Shown here: positions 27,704 through 35,486 of the stretch, piece after piece | Position numbering within the stretch: the stretch's first letter is position 1 | Layout of the letters: each line of letters begins with the position of its first letter | Assembly (NCBI GenBank): GCA_001803235.1 | Contig: MHBL01000407.1 | Coordinates: 1-41,580, forward strand | Direction: 5' to 3' | DNA: 41,580 nucleotides | Source of the DNA: Lentisphaerae bacterium RIFOXYA12_64_32 | GTDB taxonomy: Bacteria > Verrucomicrobiota > Lentisphaeria > Oligosphaerales > YB12-FULL-65-16 | Made by a program: the position numbers and the translations under genes | The notes under the pieces: generated by a model | The model's database searches: none | What the model saw: the letters and a program-made list of their open reading frames with translations, nothing else | What the model was told of the DNA's origin: nothing

Positions 27704-30700
27704 CTACTTCTTCTCCAAGACGGCCAGGCGCTTCTCGAACGCGTCGAGCCGGGTCTTGAGCGCGGCGTTCTCGGCCTCGGCGGCCTGAACTCGGGCAGCG
27801 AGGCCCGCGACCAACTCGGCGTTCACATCGAGCCCGATCGCCGTGTTGACCCGTTTGACGCCGTCATCGTCCGACGCCTGCCAGGCGCGGCCGACGACCA
27901 ACGGCAACTGCTCGGCGGTCATCTCGGCGGGCGGCACGGCAATGGCTGTGCCGTCGCCCAACCCGGACGCAACGACATAGTCACCCACCGCGACTGGCCC
28001 GCAAACTCTGACGAGCGCCTGGCCGACAAACGCCACCGCGTTACCCGTGGCCATTTTCTGTTCGTCCCGGACCGGAGCGCTCCCGATGACGTTGGGGGAA
28101 GTACTGACGACCATCACGATGTCGGCCTTCGCCGTGGTCTTGCTGATCATGCCGCCAAAGACTCCAACCACGTCCCCCGCCGCGATCAACTCGTCTTCGT
28201 CAACGCGCGGCAACCACTCGGCGTAGTCACCAGACGTGCCGGTGAACACCGCGCCACCCGCACCGTTCCCCTGGATGTACGCACAGGAGCTGTCCGAATC
28301 GAGAAACGATATCCAGCCGCTTGCAGTGGTGGGATTATTCCTGCCGCTTAGCCGCAAGCAGAGCACATCGGCACCGTCCGTCGTTGAGGTGTTCTCGATG
28401 ATGGCGACATGATTGCTTGGAACGGCTCCGGAGCCGGCAACCGAACGCTTCACATGCAACTGCGCATCGGCCGTGTTGGTGTTAACGCCGACGTAGCCCT
28501 CGACCATCAGGCCGTTGGCGGGAGAGGCGACACTTCCGGAGTACGTCGCGCCGATGACCGCGCCGCCCTCGACGTCCAGCCGGTTCACCGGAGTGTCGGT
28601 GCCGATGCCGACATTGCCGCCCTTCTTGAGGAACAGCCGGTGGTCTTGCACCCCGGTCTCGGTGAAGTTCAGCCCTGTCCCCGACCGGTCGTTGATATGC
28701 CAGGCAACCGCGCCGGTGTAGTCCAGCAGCTTGATCCAGTCGCTGGTCGCCGTGCTCTGCACGCCGGTCAGCAGGAGCGGGAAACCCGCGCCGCCGATCC
28801 GCACGCGCTCAACCCCGGCGGTCGTGAATCCAATTGCGTTCGCCACAGGGTGGTAAATGCCGGTGTCCGTGTCGCCCGCAATACCGAGCGCAGGCGTGGC
28901 TGCGGTCCCTTCCGACATCGTGACCTGCCCGTCGCCGCGCCAGGACATGGCGGTGGCCCCCCAGAAGGTCTTCAGATTCACCGAGTTACCGGTCGCGCCG
29001 GCGCCGGCAAAATCGCTCTGGAAGTAGAAGCAGTCGGTGCCGTCTTCAGTGAAGTTGAGCAAGTTGGTTGCGGTCGTCCCGACGTTGATCGAAATCTTGG
29101 AGGTGCTGGCACCTGCGGTTCCGATCCTCATGTCGGTCAGAGTTGCCCGGTTGAACGTGACACTGTCGCTAGTCCGCACGTTCTGGTCCATGGCGTACAG
29201 TTCGTAAGCGCCCTGCCCCGTGTTGACCGTGGCGGCGGTCAAGCTGCCGCCGATGACGACATTCGGGTCCGTCGTATCTGAACCGCCGGTCGAGTCCTTG
29301 AAGTAGAAGGTATTGGCTTTGTACCCGATGAAGTCTTCGGAAACGCCCGGGTCAGCGACCGAGATATATGCGTTGTTGCTGTAGTAGAGCGAGTCGGGTG
29401 TGGAGGCCGACGCCAGGTAGATCCCGCCATGAACCTGCAGTTTGGCGCTGGGGCTCGAATCGCCGATGCCGACGTTCCCGCTCGCGTCGATGCACAGCGA
29501 CCACGCCCCGTTCGTGCTGAAAGCCAGTTGATTGTCGCCGTACCGGTACATGCCGGTGTCGGGGTCCGCGGTCCAGGAGTACGACGGAGCGCCTGCGCTA
29601 CCCGCCATGCCGTTTTGGATCTGGGTCGCGGTGATCGCCAGGCGGTCGACGTTGTTGGTGGCCAGGGTGAGTTGGCCGTCGGCCGGGTGCCAGATGCCGG
29701 TATCGCTGTCGCCGTTCCAGCGGATGGCCGGCACCGCGGTCGTGCCGTTGTTGTCGAGGATTAGATCGTTGCTCCGCGTGGTCCCTTCCACCTCGAGGAG
29801 TTGGTTCGGGTTCGTCAGGCCGATGCCGACGTTGCCGCCGTCCAGAATGGTCATCCGCACGCTGCCGGCCGTACCGAGCTGGAGAGGGGTGTTCACGGTG
29901 GAGTCAAACGTGCCGATGAGGATGCCGTTCGCGAGCGTGCCCACGTAGTCGGTCGTCCAGTCCGGGGCCTTGCCGTCGGCGGCCAGGAATCCGACCCAGC
30001 CGCCGATCTGCTGGCCGTCCTGGGTCATGTAGATGTAGCAGTTGTCGGACTCAGTGGCATTGTCCGTGTCCGCTTCGAGCCAGAGCGCGGCGTCGGCGGC
30101 GTTCTTGACATGGAGATTGACCAGCGGATCGGCGACGCCGATACCGACCTCGCCGGTGGCATCCACGGCCAGGCGCAGCGTGCCTGCCGTCGTGACGCCG
30201 ACGCTGTCGGCGCCGATGCGGTACAGGCCAGTATCCGCATCCGCCGTCCAGGTCAGACGAGGCAGTGCCGCGGTGCCGTCCCCGTCGAACTTGACCGTAC
30301 CAACGTTCAGCATGTACCCCGTCGAAAAGGCAACCCCCTCGGCCGAATCCACGACGTTGTCGCTGTCCGTGTCGTACGTCGCCTTGAGCAGCAGGTCGGC
30401 CACATGTTTGGTGTCGACCGTGTTCGCGTCGTCGGCGTACATGGCGTGGTCCACCTTGATCGTGTTCGCCGAACCCGTACCCAACGCGTAGTCGTCCCGG
30501 ACCATGATCCCGACGGCGCCGCTGCGTCCGACGTGGAACGTGTCGACGGTGTTCGCGTCGTCGGCATACATGGCATGGTCACTCTTGATGGTGTTGGCCG
30601 AACCCGTGCCCAGGGCATAGTCGTTCCTGACCATGATGCCGGTGGTGCCGCTGCGCCCGACGTGGAACGTGTCCACCGTGTTCGCATCGTCGGCGTACAT

Positions 30701-31378
30701 GGCGTGGTCCACCTTGATCGTGTTCGCCGAACCCGTACCCAACGCATAGTCGTCCCGGACCATGATCCCGACGGTGCCGCTGCGCCCGATGTGGAAGCTG
30801 TCGACCACGTCGGCCCAGGTCGCCTTGTTCGCCCAGTCCACCTTGCCATCGGTCGTGCCGGTGAAGTTGAAGCTGGCGTCGAGCGTCTGCTTGTCGTAAC
30901 CGGTGTTGCCCGCCTGCGAATCGGTGCGCGTGATGATGTTCGAGAGCTGTTCCTTGTCGACGGTGTCGGCGTTCAGGGCATACGGCGACGACGTCAGTTT
31001 CACGCGCGGCGTGAGTTCCGGATCGTTCTGCGGGTCGCCGCCGATCGCGACGCCGAGCCAATACTGCTCGTGGAAATTCAGGCTCGCCAGGGTGGTGCCG
31101 GGCGGGGTGAGCACGGTGCCGGTCCCGAGGAGCGCGGAGAACAGGCCGTTGGTCACCTGCACGGTGTGCTTCTCGCCCCAGACCGCGGTGCCGCCCGAGG
31201 CCACGGTGTAGAGCCGGATGATGATGTTGTACGGCCCGTCGGCCACCTCGATCAGGGAGTCGGCGTTGCGCAACACGCCCTGGTAGCTGATGGTGCGCGG
31301 GACGCCGGTCTGGGCGTACGCCACCCCTCCGGCCAGGAACGCGGCCGCGGCAAGCAGGGAACAGGTCATCCGTTTCAT
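27704..31378 (-). CDS. Secreted tail-fibre-like protein, 1224 aa
   Basis: The start at 31378 has an ideal AAGGAG seven bases upstream and a signal peptide (MKRMTCSLLAAAAFLAGGVAYA-Q). Residues about 22-135 form the 'ISYQGVLRN...GPYNIIIRLYTVASGG..W.E.HTVQVTNGLFSALLG' domain found at the front of many secreted fibre-like proteins. Three identical-length 43-residue repeats (VD.FH.GRSG..GIMVR.DYALGTGSANTIK.DHAMYADDANT) occupy 192-320. The long middle is made of fibre-type repeats (GNVGIG...P...L.V.G, DTGMYR/DTGIYHP). The C-terminal domain (about 1048-1180, GDYAEWLPRVDEDELIAAGDVVGVFGG) is followed by a short trimer-type coiled coil ending ALKTRLDAFEKRLAVLEKK. The layout matches trimeric phage-tail-like or bacterial surface fibres. 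No peptidase S74 catalytic pair is evident. Confidence 0.9.
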   Translation of the reverse strand: MKRMTCSLLAAAAFLAGGVAYAQTGVPRTISYQGVLRNADSLIEVADGPYNIIIRLYTVASGGTAVWGEKHTVQVTNGLFSALLGTGTVLTPPGTTLASLNFHEQYWLGVAIGGDPQNDPELTPRVKLTSSPYALNADTVDKEQLSNIITRTDSQAGNTGYDKQTLDASFNFTGTTDGKVDWANKATWADVVDSFHIGRSGTVGIMVRDDYALGTGSANTIKVDHAMYADDANTVDTFHVGRSGTTGIMVRNDYALGTGSANTIKSDHAMYADDANTVDTFHVGRSGAVGIMVRDDYALGTGSANTIKVDHAMYADDANTVDTKHVADLLLKATYDTDSDNVVDSAEGVAFSTGYMLNVGTVKFDGDGTAALPRLTWTADADTGLYRIGADSVGVTTAGTLRLAVDATGEVGIGVADPLVNLHVKNAADAALWLEADTDNATESDNCYIYMTQDGQQIGGWVGFLAADGKAPDWTTDYVGTLANGILIGTFDSTVNTPLQLGTAGSVRMTILDGGNVGIGLTNPNQLLEVEGTTRSNDLILDNNGTTAVPAIRWNGDSDTGIWHPADGQLTLATNNVDRLAITATQIQNGMAGSAGAPSYSWTADPDTGMYRYGDNQLAFSTNGAWSLCIDASGNVGIGDSSPSAKLQVHGGIYLASASTPDSLYYSNNAYISVADPGVSEDFIGYKANTFYFKDSTGGSDTTDPNVVIGGSLTAATVNTGQGAYELYAMDQNVRTSDSVTFNRATLTDMRIGTAGASTSKISINVGTTATNLLNFTEDGTDCFYFQSDFAGAGATGNSVNLKTFWGATAMSWRGDGQVTMSEGTAATPALGIAGDTDTGIYHPVANAIGFTTAGVERVRIGGAGFPLLLTGVQSTATSDWIKLLDYTGAVAWHINDRSGTGLNFTETGVQDHRLFLKKGGNVGIGTDTPVNRLDVEGGAVIGATYSGSVASPANGLMVEGYVGVNTNTADAQLHVKRSVAGSGAVPSNHVAIIENTSTTDGADVLCLRLSGRNNPTTASGWISFLDSDSSCAYIQGNGAGGAVFTGTSGDYAEWLPRVDEDELIAAGDVVGVFGGMISKTTAKADIVMVVSTSPNVIGSAPVRDEQKMATGNAVAFVGQALVRVCGPVAVGDYVVASGLGDGTAIAVPPAEMTAEQLPLVVGRAWQASDDDGVKRVNTAIGLDVNAELVAGLAARVQAAEAENAALKTRLDAFEKRLAVLEKK
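30419..30805 (-). repeat. Three tandem 129-bp repeats in the tail-fibre-like gene
   Basis: Copies span 30677-30805, 30548-30676 and 30419-30547, each exactly 129 bp (43 codons) and nearly identical. Variable residues are few: TVG/TTG/AVG, D/N and V/S. The exact, in-frame period shows recent slippage or unequal crossing-over that lengthens the fibre without breaking the frame. Confidence 0.92.
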
Positions 31379-31440
31379 GGTCCGACTCCTTGTGGCCCGG
31401 TTTATGTTTATTGTCATGGTGTGGTTACCTTGAGCAGTCA

Positions 31441-31558
31441 GGTTTCAGTGTTCGGGTTTCAGGTTTCAGGGAGGAAGTTGTCAGGTTGTTGAGTTGTTAA
31501 GTTGTTAGGGGACACGCATCGAGCCTCAGCAACCAAACAACTCAGCAACTCAGCAACC
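31441..31558. repeat. Degenerate GGTTTCAG tract plus long GTTGTTGAGTT inverted repeat
   Basis: Bases 31441-31470 repeat GGTTTCAG/GTTCGGG. Then 31484-31509 and 31533-31558 form a 26-base inverted repeat around a 23-base loop, with only four mismatched positions, two of which would be G-U pairs in plus-strand RNA. Each arm is itself built of a 7-9-base unit (GTTGTTGA / CTCAGCAA). It lies in the 244-base gap between the 1062-aa and 1224-aa genes. No U tract follows on the minus strand, so it is not a classical terminator. Confidence 0.75.
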
Positions 31559-31586
31559 CCTTTTCTCGCTCCGAACTCCGTGCTTA

Positions 31587-31602
31587 CGGCCGAGGACGGC
31601 CG
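31587..31602. repeat. CGGCCG-AGGA-CGGCCG hairpin after the 1062-aa gene
   Basis: Two copies of the palindrome CGGCCG separated by AGGA, about 20 bases past the stop codon of the 1062-aa gene. They can form a 6-bp GC-only stem. No T-run follows on the minus strand. It may protect the 3' end or mark a weak termination point. Confidence 0.35.
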
Positions 31603-31622
31603 ACTCCAGGTGCGTCTCCACG

Positions 31623-34600
31623 CTATTCGTTCAGCACTCCGGTCTTCGCGATCAGGTGCAGGCGGAAGTGGCCGGTGACCTTGATCTGGTTCTTGTGCAA
31701 CCCGGTCAGGGTCTCGGCATAGGTGCCGCCGATCGCGGTCTTGCCGTAGTCGACATTCGCGTGTCCCAGCGGGTCGGTCGCCGTGAACGTCAGGGCGAGC
31801 TGGCGCGTGATGTCGTACGCTTCCGCCTGCCCGCCCGGCAACGGGTTGAACTGCCCGTCCAGGTTGTCATGGTCCGGGTGATACTTGTGCTTGAACGGGT
31901 TGGTCGGGAAGTCCGCCGGGAGTGCGAGCGAACAGGTCAGCGTGTTGGGCACGGCGAAGGTGCCGGACAGGCCCACATACTGGCCGTCGAAGTCGAACGC
32001 GGCGCTGCTGAGCCGGCGCCCGACGCCGACCCCGTCGCGCATCGTGGCGCCCTGGAAATCGCCGAGCTTGCTGTCGTCAGTGACCAGCACGTAGCGGCCG
32101 GGTTCGTCGACGACGTACTTGCCCGGGTTTTCGGGATCGGCCTTGAGCGTGCCGTCCTGCCACATCTGCGTAACTTCCTTGAGGAGCCGCACGGCGCCGT
32201 CGTTGTCGACGTGCAGGAGGATCGGGAAGGTGAACTCGGAGGCGGTCGGGGTCGGCACAAGCGGGTTGCGGTCTTCGCACTCGATAGCGTTCTGGTGCAC
32301 TTCGACAGCCAGCACGTTGACTCCGTCAACCAGTCCGGCAGCGCCGAGATCAACCACCTGGTAGAGGTCCTCCTCTTCCCCGGCCACGATCGTCACGGGC
32401 TTGGAGGTGTAGGTGATCGCCTCACCCTCCGGCATGTTCGAGCGCGCGATTTCCGCACCGTTGAGGTAGACCACGGCGCCGTCGTCGCGAAGCACGCGCA
32501 CCTGCAGCCCCGTGTAAGCCGCCGCGTTGGCCACACTGAACTGGCGGCGGAAGTAGAAGGTGGGGAACCGGGCGTCGTCCGGGCCGGCGGTCAAGACCGT
32601 CGCCTCGTCACCGTCGCCGTACCCGTACTGCGCCCCATGGTTGTCGGCGTGGTCGTAGGCGTACCAGCCCGAATCGTCATATGCCGATTGCTGCCAGCCG
32701 CTGCCGTCGAGGTTGGTGCCGGCACTCGGGTACTTCCAGGCCACGCCGGCCGGCGACAGAACCTCCTTCTCGCTGAGAATGCCGTCCAACTCGAGATCAA
32801 AGCTCAGGTCCGGACCGGTCGCGTCGTAGCGGTGCACTTCGACGGCCAGCGTGTTGACGCCTTTGGCGAGCGGATTGGCCGAGACGTACTCGGTGACATA
32901 CTCGGCGGCCGAATCACGGGTCACGCTCGACGAGGCGCGCGTCGCGTAGCCGATGGCGCCGTAGGGCATGTTGCTGCTCACGATCTCGACGTCGTTCAGG
33001 TACACGACCGCACCGGCGTCGCGCCGCAGCTTCACGCGCAGCGACTCGAACGTGAACACGCCGTCGTTGATGAACGTGGTCCGGAAGTAGTAGGTGTTGC
33101 GCTTGTTGTTGGGGTCGGCGCCGTAGCTGAGCACGGTCGCCATGCTGATGCTGTACGAGCTGTTCGCGTCCGCATCGCTGTAGAGGATCTGGTTCTTGCG
33201 CCCGGCCGTGCCGGTGGCGGTCTCCCAGCCGTTGCCGCCGTCCGAGATGCGGATGTCGGTGCCGGCATCGTACTGAGCGTTGCCGTTCATGTCCTTCCAC
33301 AGGTCTTCGCCGGTGGTGTAGGTCGTCGAACCATCGGTGTCCGTGTAGTAGACATCCGGGTTCGGGTCGAGCCCGGCCGTCTCGTTCGCGGTGTTCCACG
33401 TGCTGTCGAGGTGACCGTAGAACAGCTCGGTGTCGTCGCCCTGCGTGTAGCGCAGCGGCAACGCGCCGTTGTCCTTCCAGATCTCCTCACCGGAACCGCG
33501 CTGTGGGAACAGCGCGCCGTAGCCGAACTGCGCCTTGCCCTTGGGCCAGGCGCTGGCGTCATAGCTCGCCGCGCGCCAGGCGGTGCCCAAGTCCGTGCCG
33601 GTGTCGCTGTACCGCCACTCGGCGCCGAACGTGACGAAGTTCAGCGGCGCCTCCACGGTGCCGGCCAGTTCGAGGTCAAAGCTCAGGTCCGCGGCGGGCG
33701 GATTCGCCTGGCTGACCTGGTTCACGGTGACTAGGCCGACCCAGAGCCCGGCGTGCGCGTCGGGCTCCGCCCTGCCCTCGCCCGCCACGCCCTCGTCGCG
33801 CAACTGCTCGACGGAAACGGGAACCAGCGCCCGCATGCCGGCATCGTCACGGATGTCCAGGACCGTGGTCCACAGGTCTTGGCCCGCGGGAATACTGGCA
33901 CGGCGCGCGCCCAGGCTCAGGATCTTCTTCTTGTCCGCAGCAACGGAAGCTTCGAAGACCTCGGGCAAAGGCAGCCACTCGAAGGCCTTGGTGTCCGTGT
34001 TGTAGTCTTGATACACGAGAACCCCATCCGCGGCGTTCGAAAGGACCGTGATCGTCACGTCCTTGGCGGTCGCGTCGAGGTTGTCGAGGGTCAGGTCGTG
34101 CGACGACACCGAACGACCGTAGTCCAGTCCGCCACCCCGGGCCGCCGTCACGCTCAGCGTGCCCGCGTAGCTCGAGCCGCCGTCGCAGAACACCCAGTAG
34201 GCTTGCCCCGCCGCCGCGGTCTGCGTGCCCGGGTTGGCCACCAGTTCCCAACTGCCGCCGGCGTTGAGGCGGTAGATGTCCTGGCCGGCGTGCGCGGGCG
34301 ACGCGGCGAAAAACTCCTGAAACGTGGGCGGCGCATCCGGGTCGACGGGCAGGCCGACGAGGTTGTACGCGTCCGGGTTCCACTCGAGGGTGGACACGGA
34401 CGGTTTCCCGGTGATGCTGACGACCGCCGGAGCGACGCCGTCCAGTTTGATGAAGTAGGAGCGGTGCGCCTGAAGAGCGTACAGGTTGTTCATGAACGCC
34501 TGCGGCTGGGTGAGGGGGAACCATCGCAGCCACTTCGACTTGGTCCAGGCGGTCTCGCTCAGGTCCTGGACGAACTCAGCCGCAGTCACGCGCGAACTCC

Positions 34601-34811
34601 AGGTCCAGACACTCGCGACCGCGACGCCGTTGAACACGGTGGCCACGTCCGCCGGGTCCGGCTGGACCTCGAGATAGACGGCGTTCCAGCCCGGATTCAG
34701 CGTCACCTGCTGCGTCACCGTCTGCCCATGACCCGGCATCGCGGCCAGCAGGCAGATCAGAGCCAAGAGGTGGCGCACCTGTGCGATCCACCGCAGTCTG
34801 TGTGGTCTCAT
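31623..34811 (-). CDS. Secreted 1062-aa protein with galactose-binding-like modules; first gene of the big cluster
   Basis: The start at 34811 has GAGG nine bases upstream and gives a signal peptide (MRPHRLRWIAQVRHLLALICLLAAMPGHG-Q). The N-terminus carries the 'LNPGWNAVYLEVQPDP...VWTW' module, related to the GWNL modules of the 1304-aa and 5022-aa proteins, followed by a YNLVGLPVDP/AYWVF repeat. Two beta-sandwich units resembling galactose-binding-like domains follow, at about 571-674 and 751-845. Each has 'YYFRxxF...FxxLxVxLRRDxGAVVYLNxxEIxxSNMP...GVNxLAVEVHxx'. An acidic stretch (MNGNAQYDAGTDIRISDGG) looks calcium-loop-like. Likely an extracellular carbohydrate-binding or structural protein. 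No enzyme motif is seen. It is the first gene downstream of the strong terminator at 34955-34996. Confidence 0.9.
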   Translation of the reverse strand: MRPHRLRWIAQVRHLLALICLLAAMPGHGQTVTQQVTLNPGWNAVYLEVQPDPADVATVFNGVAVASVWTWSSRVTAAEFVQDLSETAWTKSKWLRWFPLTQPQAFMNNLYALQAHRSYFIKLDGVAPAVVSITGKPSVSTLEWNPDAYNLVGLPVDPDAPPTFQEFFAASPAHAGQDIYRLNAGGSWELVANPGTQTAAAGQAYWVFCDGGSSYAGTLSVTAARGGGLDYGRSVSSHDLTLDNLDATAKDVTITVLSNAADGVLVYQDYNTDTKAFEWLPLPEVFEASVAADKKKILSLGARRASIPAGQDLWTTVLDIRDDAGMRALVPVSVEQLRDEGVAGEGRAEPDAHAGLWVGLVTVNQVSQANPPAADLSFDLELAGTVEAPLNFVTFGAEWRYSDTGTDLGTAWRAASYDASAWPKGKAQFGYGALFPQRGSGEEIWKDNGALPLRYTQGDDTELFYGHLDSTWNTANETAGLDPNPDVYYTDTDGSTTYTTGEDLWKDMNGNAQYDAGTDIRISDGGNGWETATGTAGRKNQILYSDADANSSYSISMATVLSYGADPNNKRNTYYFRTTFINDGVFTFESLRVKLRRDAGAVVYLNDVEIVSSNMPYGAIGYATRASSSVTRDSAAEYVTEYVSANPLAKGVNTLAVEVHRYDATGPDLSFDLELDGILSEKEVLSPAGVAWKYPSAGTNLDGSGWQQSAYDDSGWYAYDHADNHGAQYGYGDGDEATVLTAGPDDARFPTFYFRRQFSVANAAAYTGLQVRVLRDDGAVVYLNGAEIARSNMPEGEAITYTSKPVTIVAGEEEDLYQVVDLGAAGLVDGVNVLAVEVHQNAIECEDRNPLVPTPTASEFTFPILLHVDNDGAVRLLKEVTQMWQDGTLKADPENPGKYVVDEPGRYVLVTDDSKLGDFQGATMRDGVGVGRRLSSAAFDFDGQYVGLSGTFAVPNTLTCSLALPADFPTNPFKHKYHPDHDNLDGQFNPLPGGQAEAYDITRQLALTFTATDPLGHANVDYGKTAIGGTYAETLTGLHKNQIKVTGHFRLHLIAKTGVLNE

Positions 34812-34879
34812 GAGTATCGCCTCTAGATCTCGTCTCGGGACCCGGCCCCGACCCAACTCACACGCAAACCCGCCACCAG

Positions 34880-34909
34880 GTCACGTCATGCGCGTGGGGG
34901 CGACGTGAC
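34880..34909. promoter_or_regulatory. Perfect inverted repeat upstream of the giant-protein cluster; possible operator
   Basis: GTCACGTC (34880-34887) and GACGTGAC (34902-34909) are perfect inverted arms separated by 14 bases, about 70 bases upstream of the 1062-aa start. The spacing and symmetry fit a dimeric regulator site or an RNA hairpin close to the ribosome binding site. There is no independent evidence of a cognate regulator. Confidence 0.4.
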
Positions 34910-34954
34910 GTCGCACTCAGCCCGCCCGAACGCACCGCCGCCGCACGGATACAC

Positions 34955-34996
34955 AAAAAAACCGCACGCGTCGAGAACACGTCTCGACGCGTGCGG
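34955..34996 (-). terminator. Strong intrinsic terminator on the minus strand
   Basis: CCGCACGCGTCGAGA (34962-34976) and its exact complement (34982-34996) form a perfect 15-bp stem with a 5-base loop. On the minus strand it is followed directly by seven U residues (A7 at 34955-34961 on the plus strand). It is the only classical rho-independent terminator in the window. It lies 144 bases upstream of the 1062-aa start and 755 bases beyond the isomerase stop. A 6-bp hairpin (TGCGGC 34992-34997 / GCCGCA 35003-35008) shares five bases with its leading arm. Confidence 0.93.
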
Positions 34997-35074
34997 CAAT
35001 TCGCCGCAAATCCCGCTGGATGCTGGAACGGCCGACTCTGCCACATCCGCTCCGCCTACAACCATAGAAACGGC

Positions 35075-35190
35075 TCAGGACGGTACACGTGGCCGCACGA
35101 CGCGGAACCCCAACCGCTTCATGCCCGCAATTTTCGGCTCAGTTTCGCCAACAACCTCCCTCAACTACCGAGATTCTCCACTCCACACGT
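35075..35190 (-). pseudogene. Possible decayed C-terminal tail of a formylglycine-generating-enzyme-like (SUMF1) domain
   Basis: In one minus-strand frame the sequence reads VVEGGCWRN-stop-AENCG, and in the next frame KRLGFRVVRPRVPS-stop. SUMF1-type domains end with a similar order: (R)GG(S/C)W.N.AENCR...R....GFRVVRP. Here it is shortened, contains a stop and is frameshifted. The last part is an intact 15-codon open frame (ATG 35122 to TGA 35075). The match is by eye to a well-known motif order and covers few residues, so confidence is low. Confidence 0.35.
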
Positions 35191-35218
35191 CAGCGAAAAT
35201 CCTGCCCAGACAACGGGG

Positions 35219-35247
35219 AATATGCGCCCTGTTCCTCTTGGTGTCAA
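35219..35247 (-). promoter_or_regulatory. Sigma70-like promoter (TTGACA-N17-CATATT)
   Basis: On the minus strand a perfect -35 (TTGACA, 35247-35242) is followed by a 17-base spacer and CATATT (35224-35219; four of six consensus bases). It points toward the terminator at 34955 and the giant-protein cluster. I see no comparable promoter between that terminator and the 1062-aa start. Confidence 0.65.
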
Positions 35248-35302
35248 GGGACGGAATCTTCGAAAAAGACCGACCTGTGCGGGTAAGTCCGGCCGCGGCC
35301 CC

Positions 35303-35434
35303 GTTCATAGTGGTGTCCGCAGTCCCGGCGGCTGCCCGCCGGGCAAGACACCATCCCCACGCAGAGCGCCGCAACGCCCCGGATGGGCTCTTGGCGCTCC
35401 ACTTCGTTCCGCGCACTGCGAGCCCACTACGAAC
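35303..35434. repeat. 132-bp nested inverted repeat with three-way-junction shape
   Basis: The outer arms (35303-35323 and 35415-35434) pair over about 17 of 20 positions, running inward from GTTC to GCAGT. Inside are two further stems: CCCGGCGG-CTGC-CCGCCGGG (35324-35343, perfect 8 bp) and GAGCGCC (35364-35370) with GGCGCTC (35393-35399). The latter encloses GCCC-CGGAT-GGGC (35376-35388). The layout is that of a branched RNA or cruciform. It lies upstream of the TTGACA promoter, in the region 3' of the isomerase gene. Confidence 0.65.
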
Positions 35435-35486
35435 AGGCGCATCCTGGCGTCCAGGGCGGGGGGGTGGTACCGCACCCGTCCATACC

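Larger units (their letters stand above)
34955..35211 (-). ncRNA. Candidate ~255-nt RNA or attenuated leader upstream of the giant-protein cluster
   Basis: A TTGACA-N17-CATATT promoter predicts a minus-strand transcript starting near 35211 and ending at the terminator at 34955. Internal pairings include ATTTTCG (35200-35194) with CGAAAAT (35136-35130), CGTG-CGGC-CACG near 35093, and an 8-bp bulged hairpin (35041-35048 with 35018-35026). It does not match tmRNA, RNase P, SRP RNA or the common riboswitches by their signature motifs. It may be a free small RNA, or a leader whose read-through feeds the 1062-aa gene. A decayed protein-coding remnant lies inside it, so a relic transcription unit is the main alternative. 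Confidence 0.5.

Noticed and set aside
35075..35190. Template repeat of a diversity-generating retroelement, because of the SUMF1-like tail
   Set aside because: The sequence lacks the dense AAC/AAT codons expected of a template repeat, and no reverse transcriptase is in the window.
34955..35211. 6S RNA, tmRNA, RNase P RNA or SRP RNA
   Set aside because: None of their conserved motifs are visible and the ends do not pair as in 6S RNA. A covariance search would be decisive.
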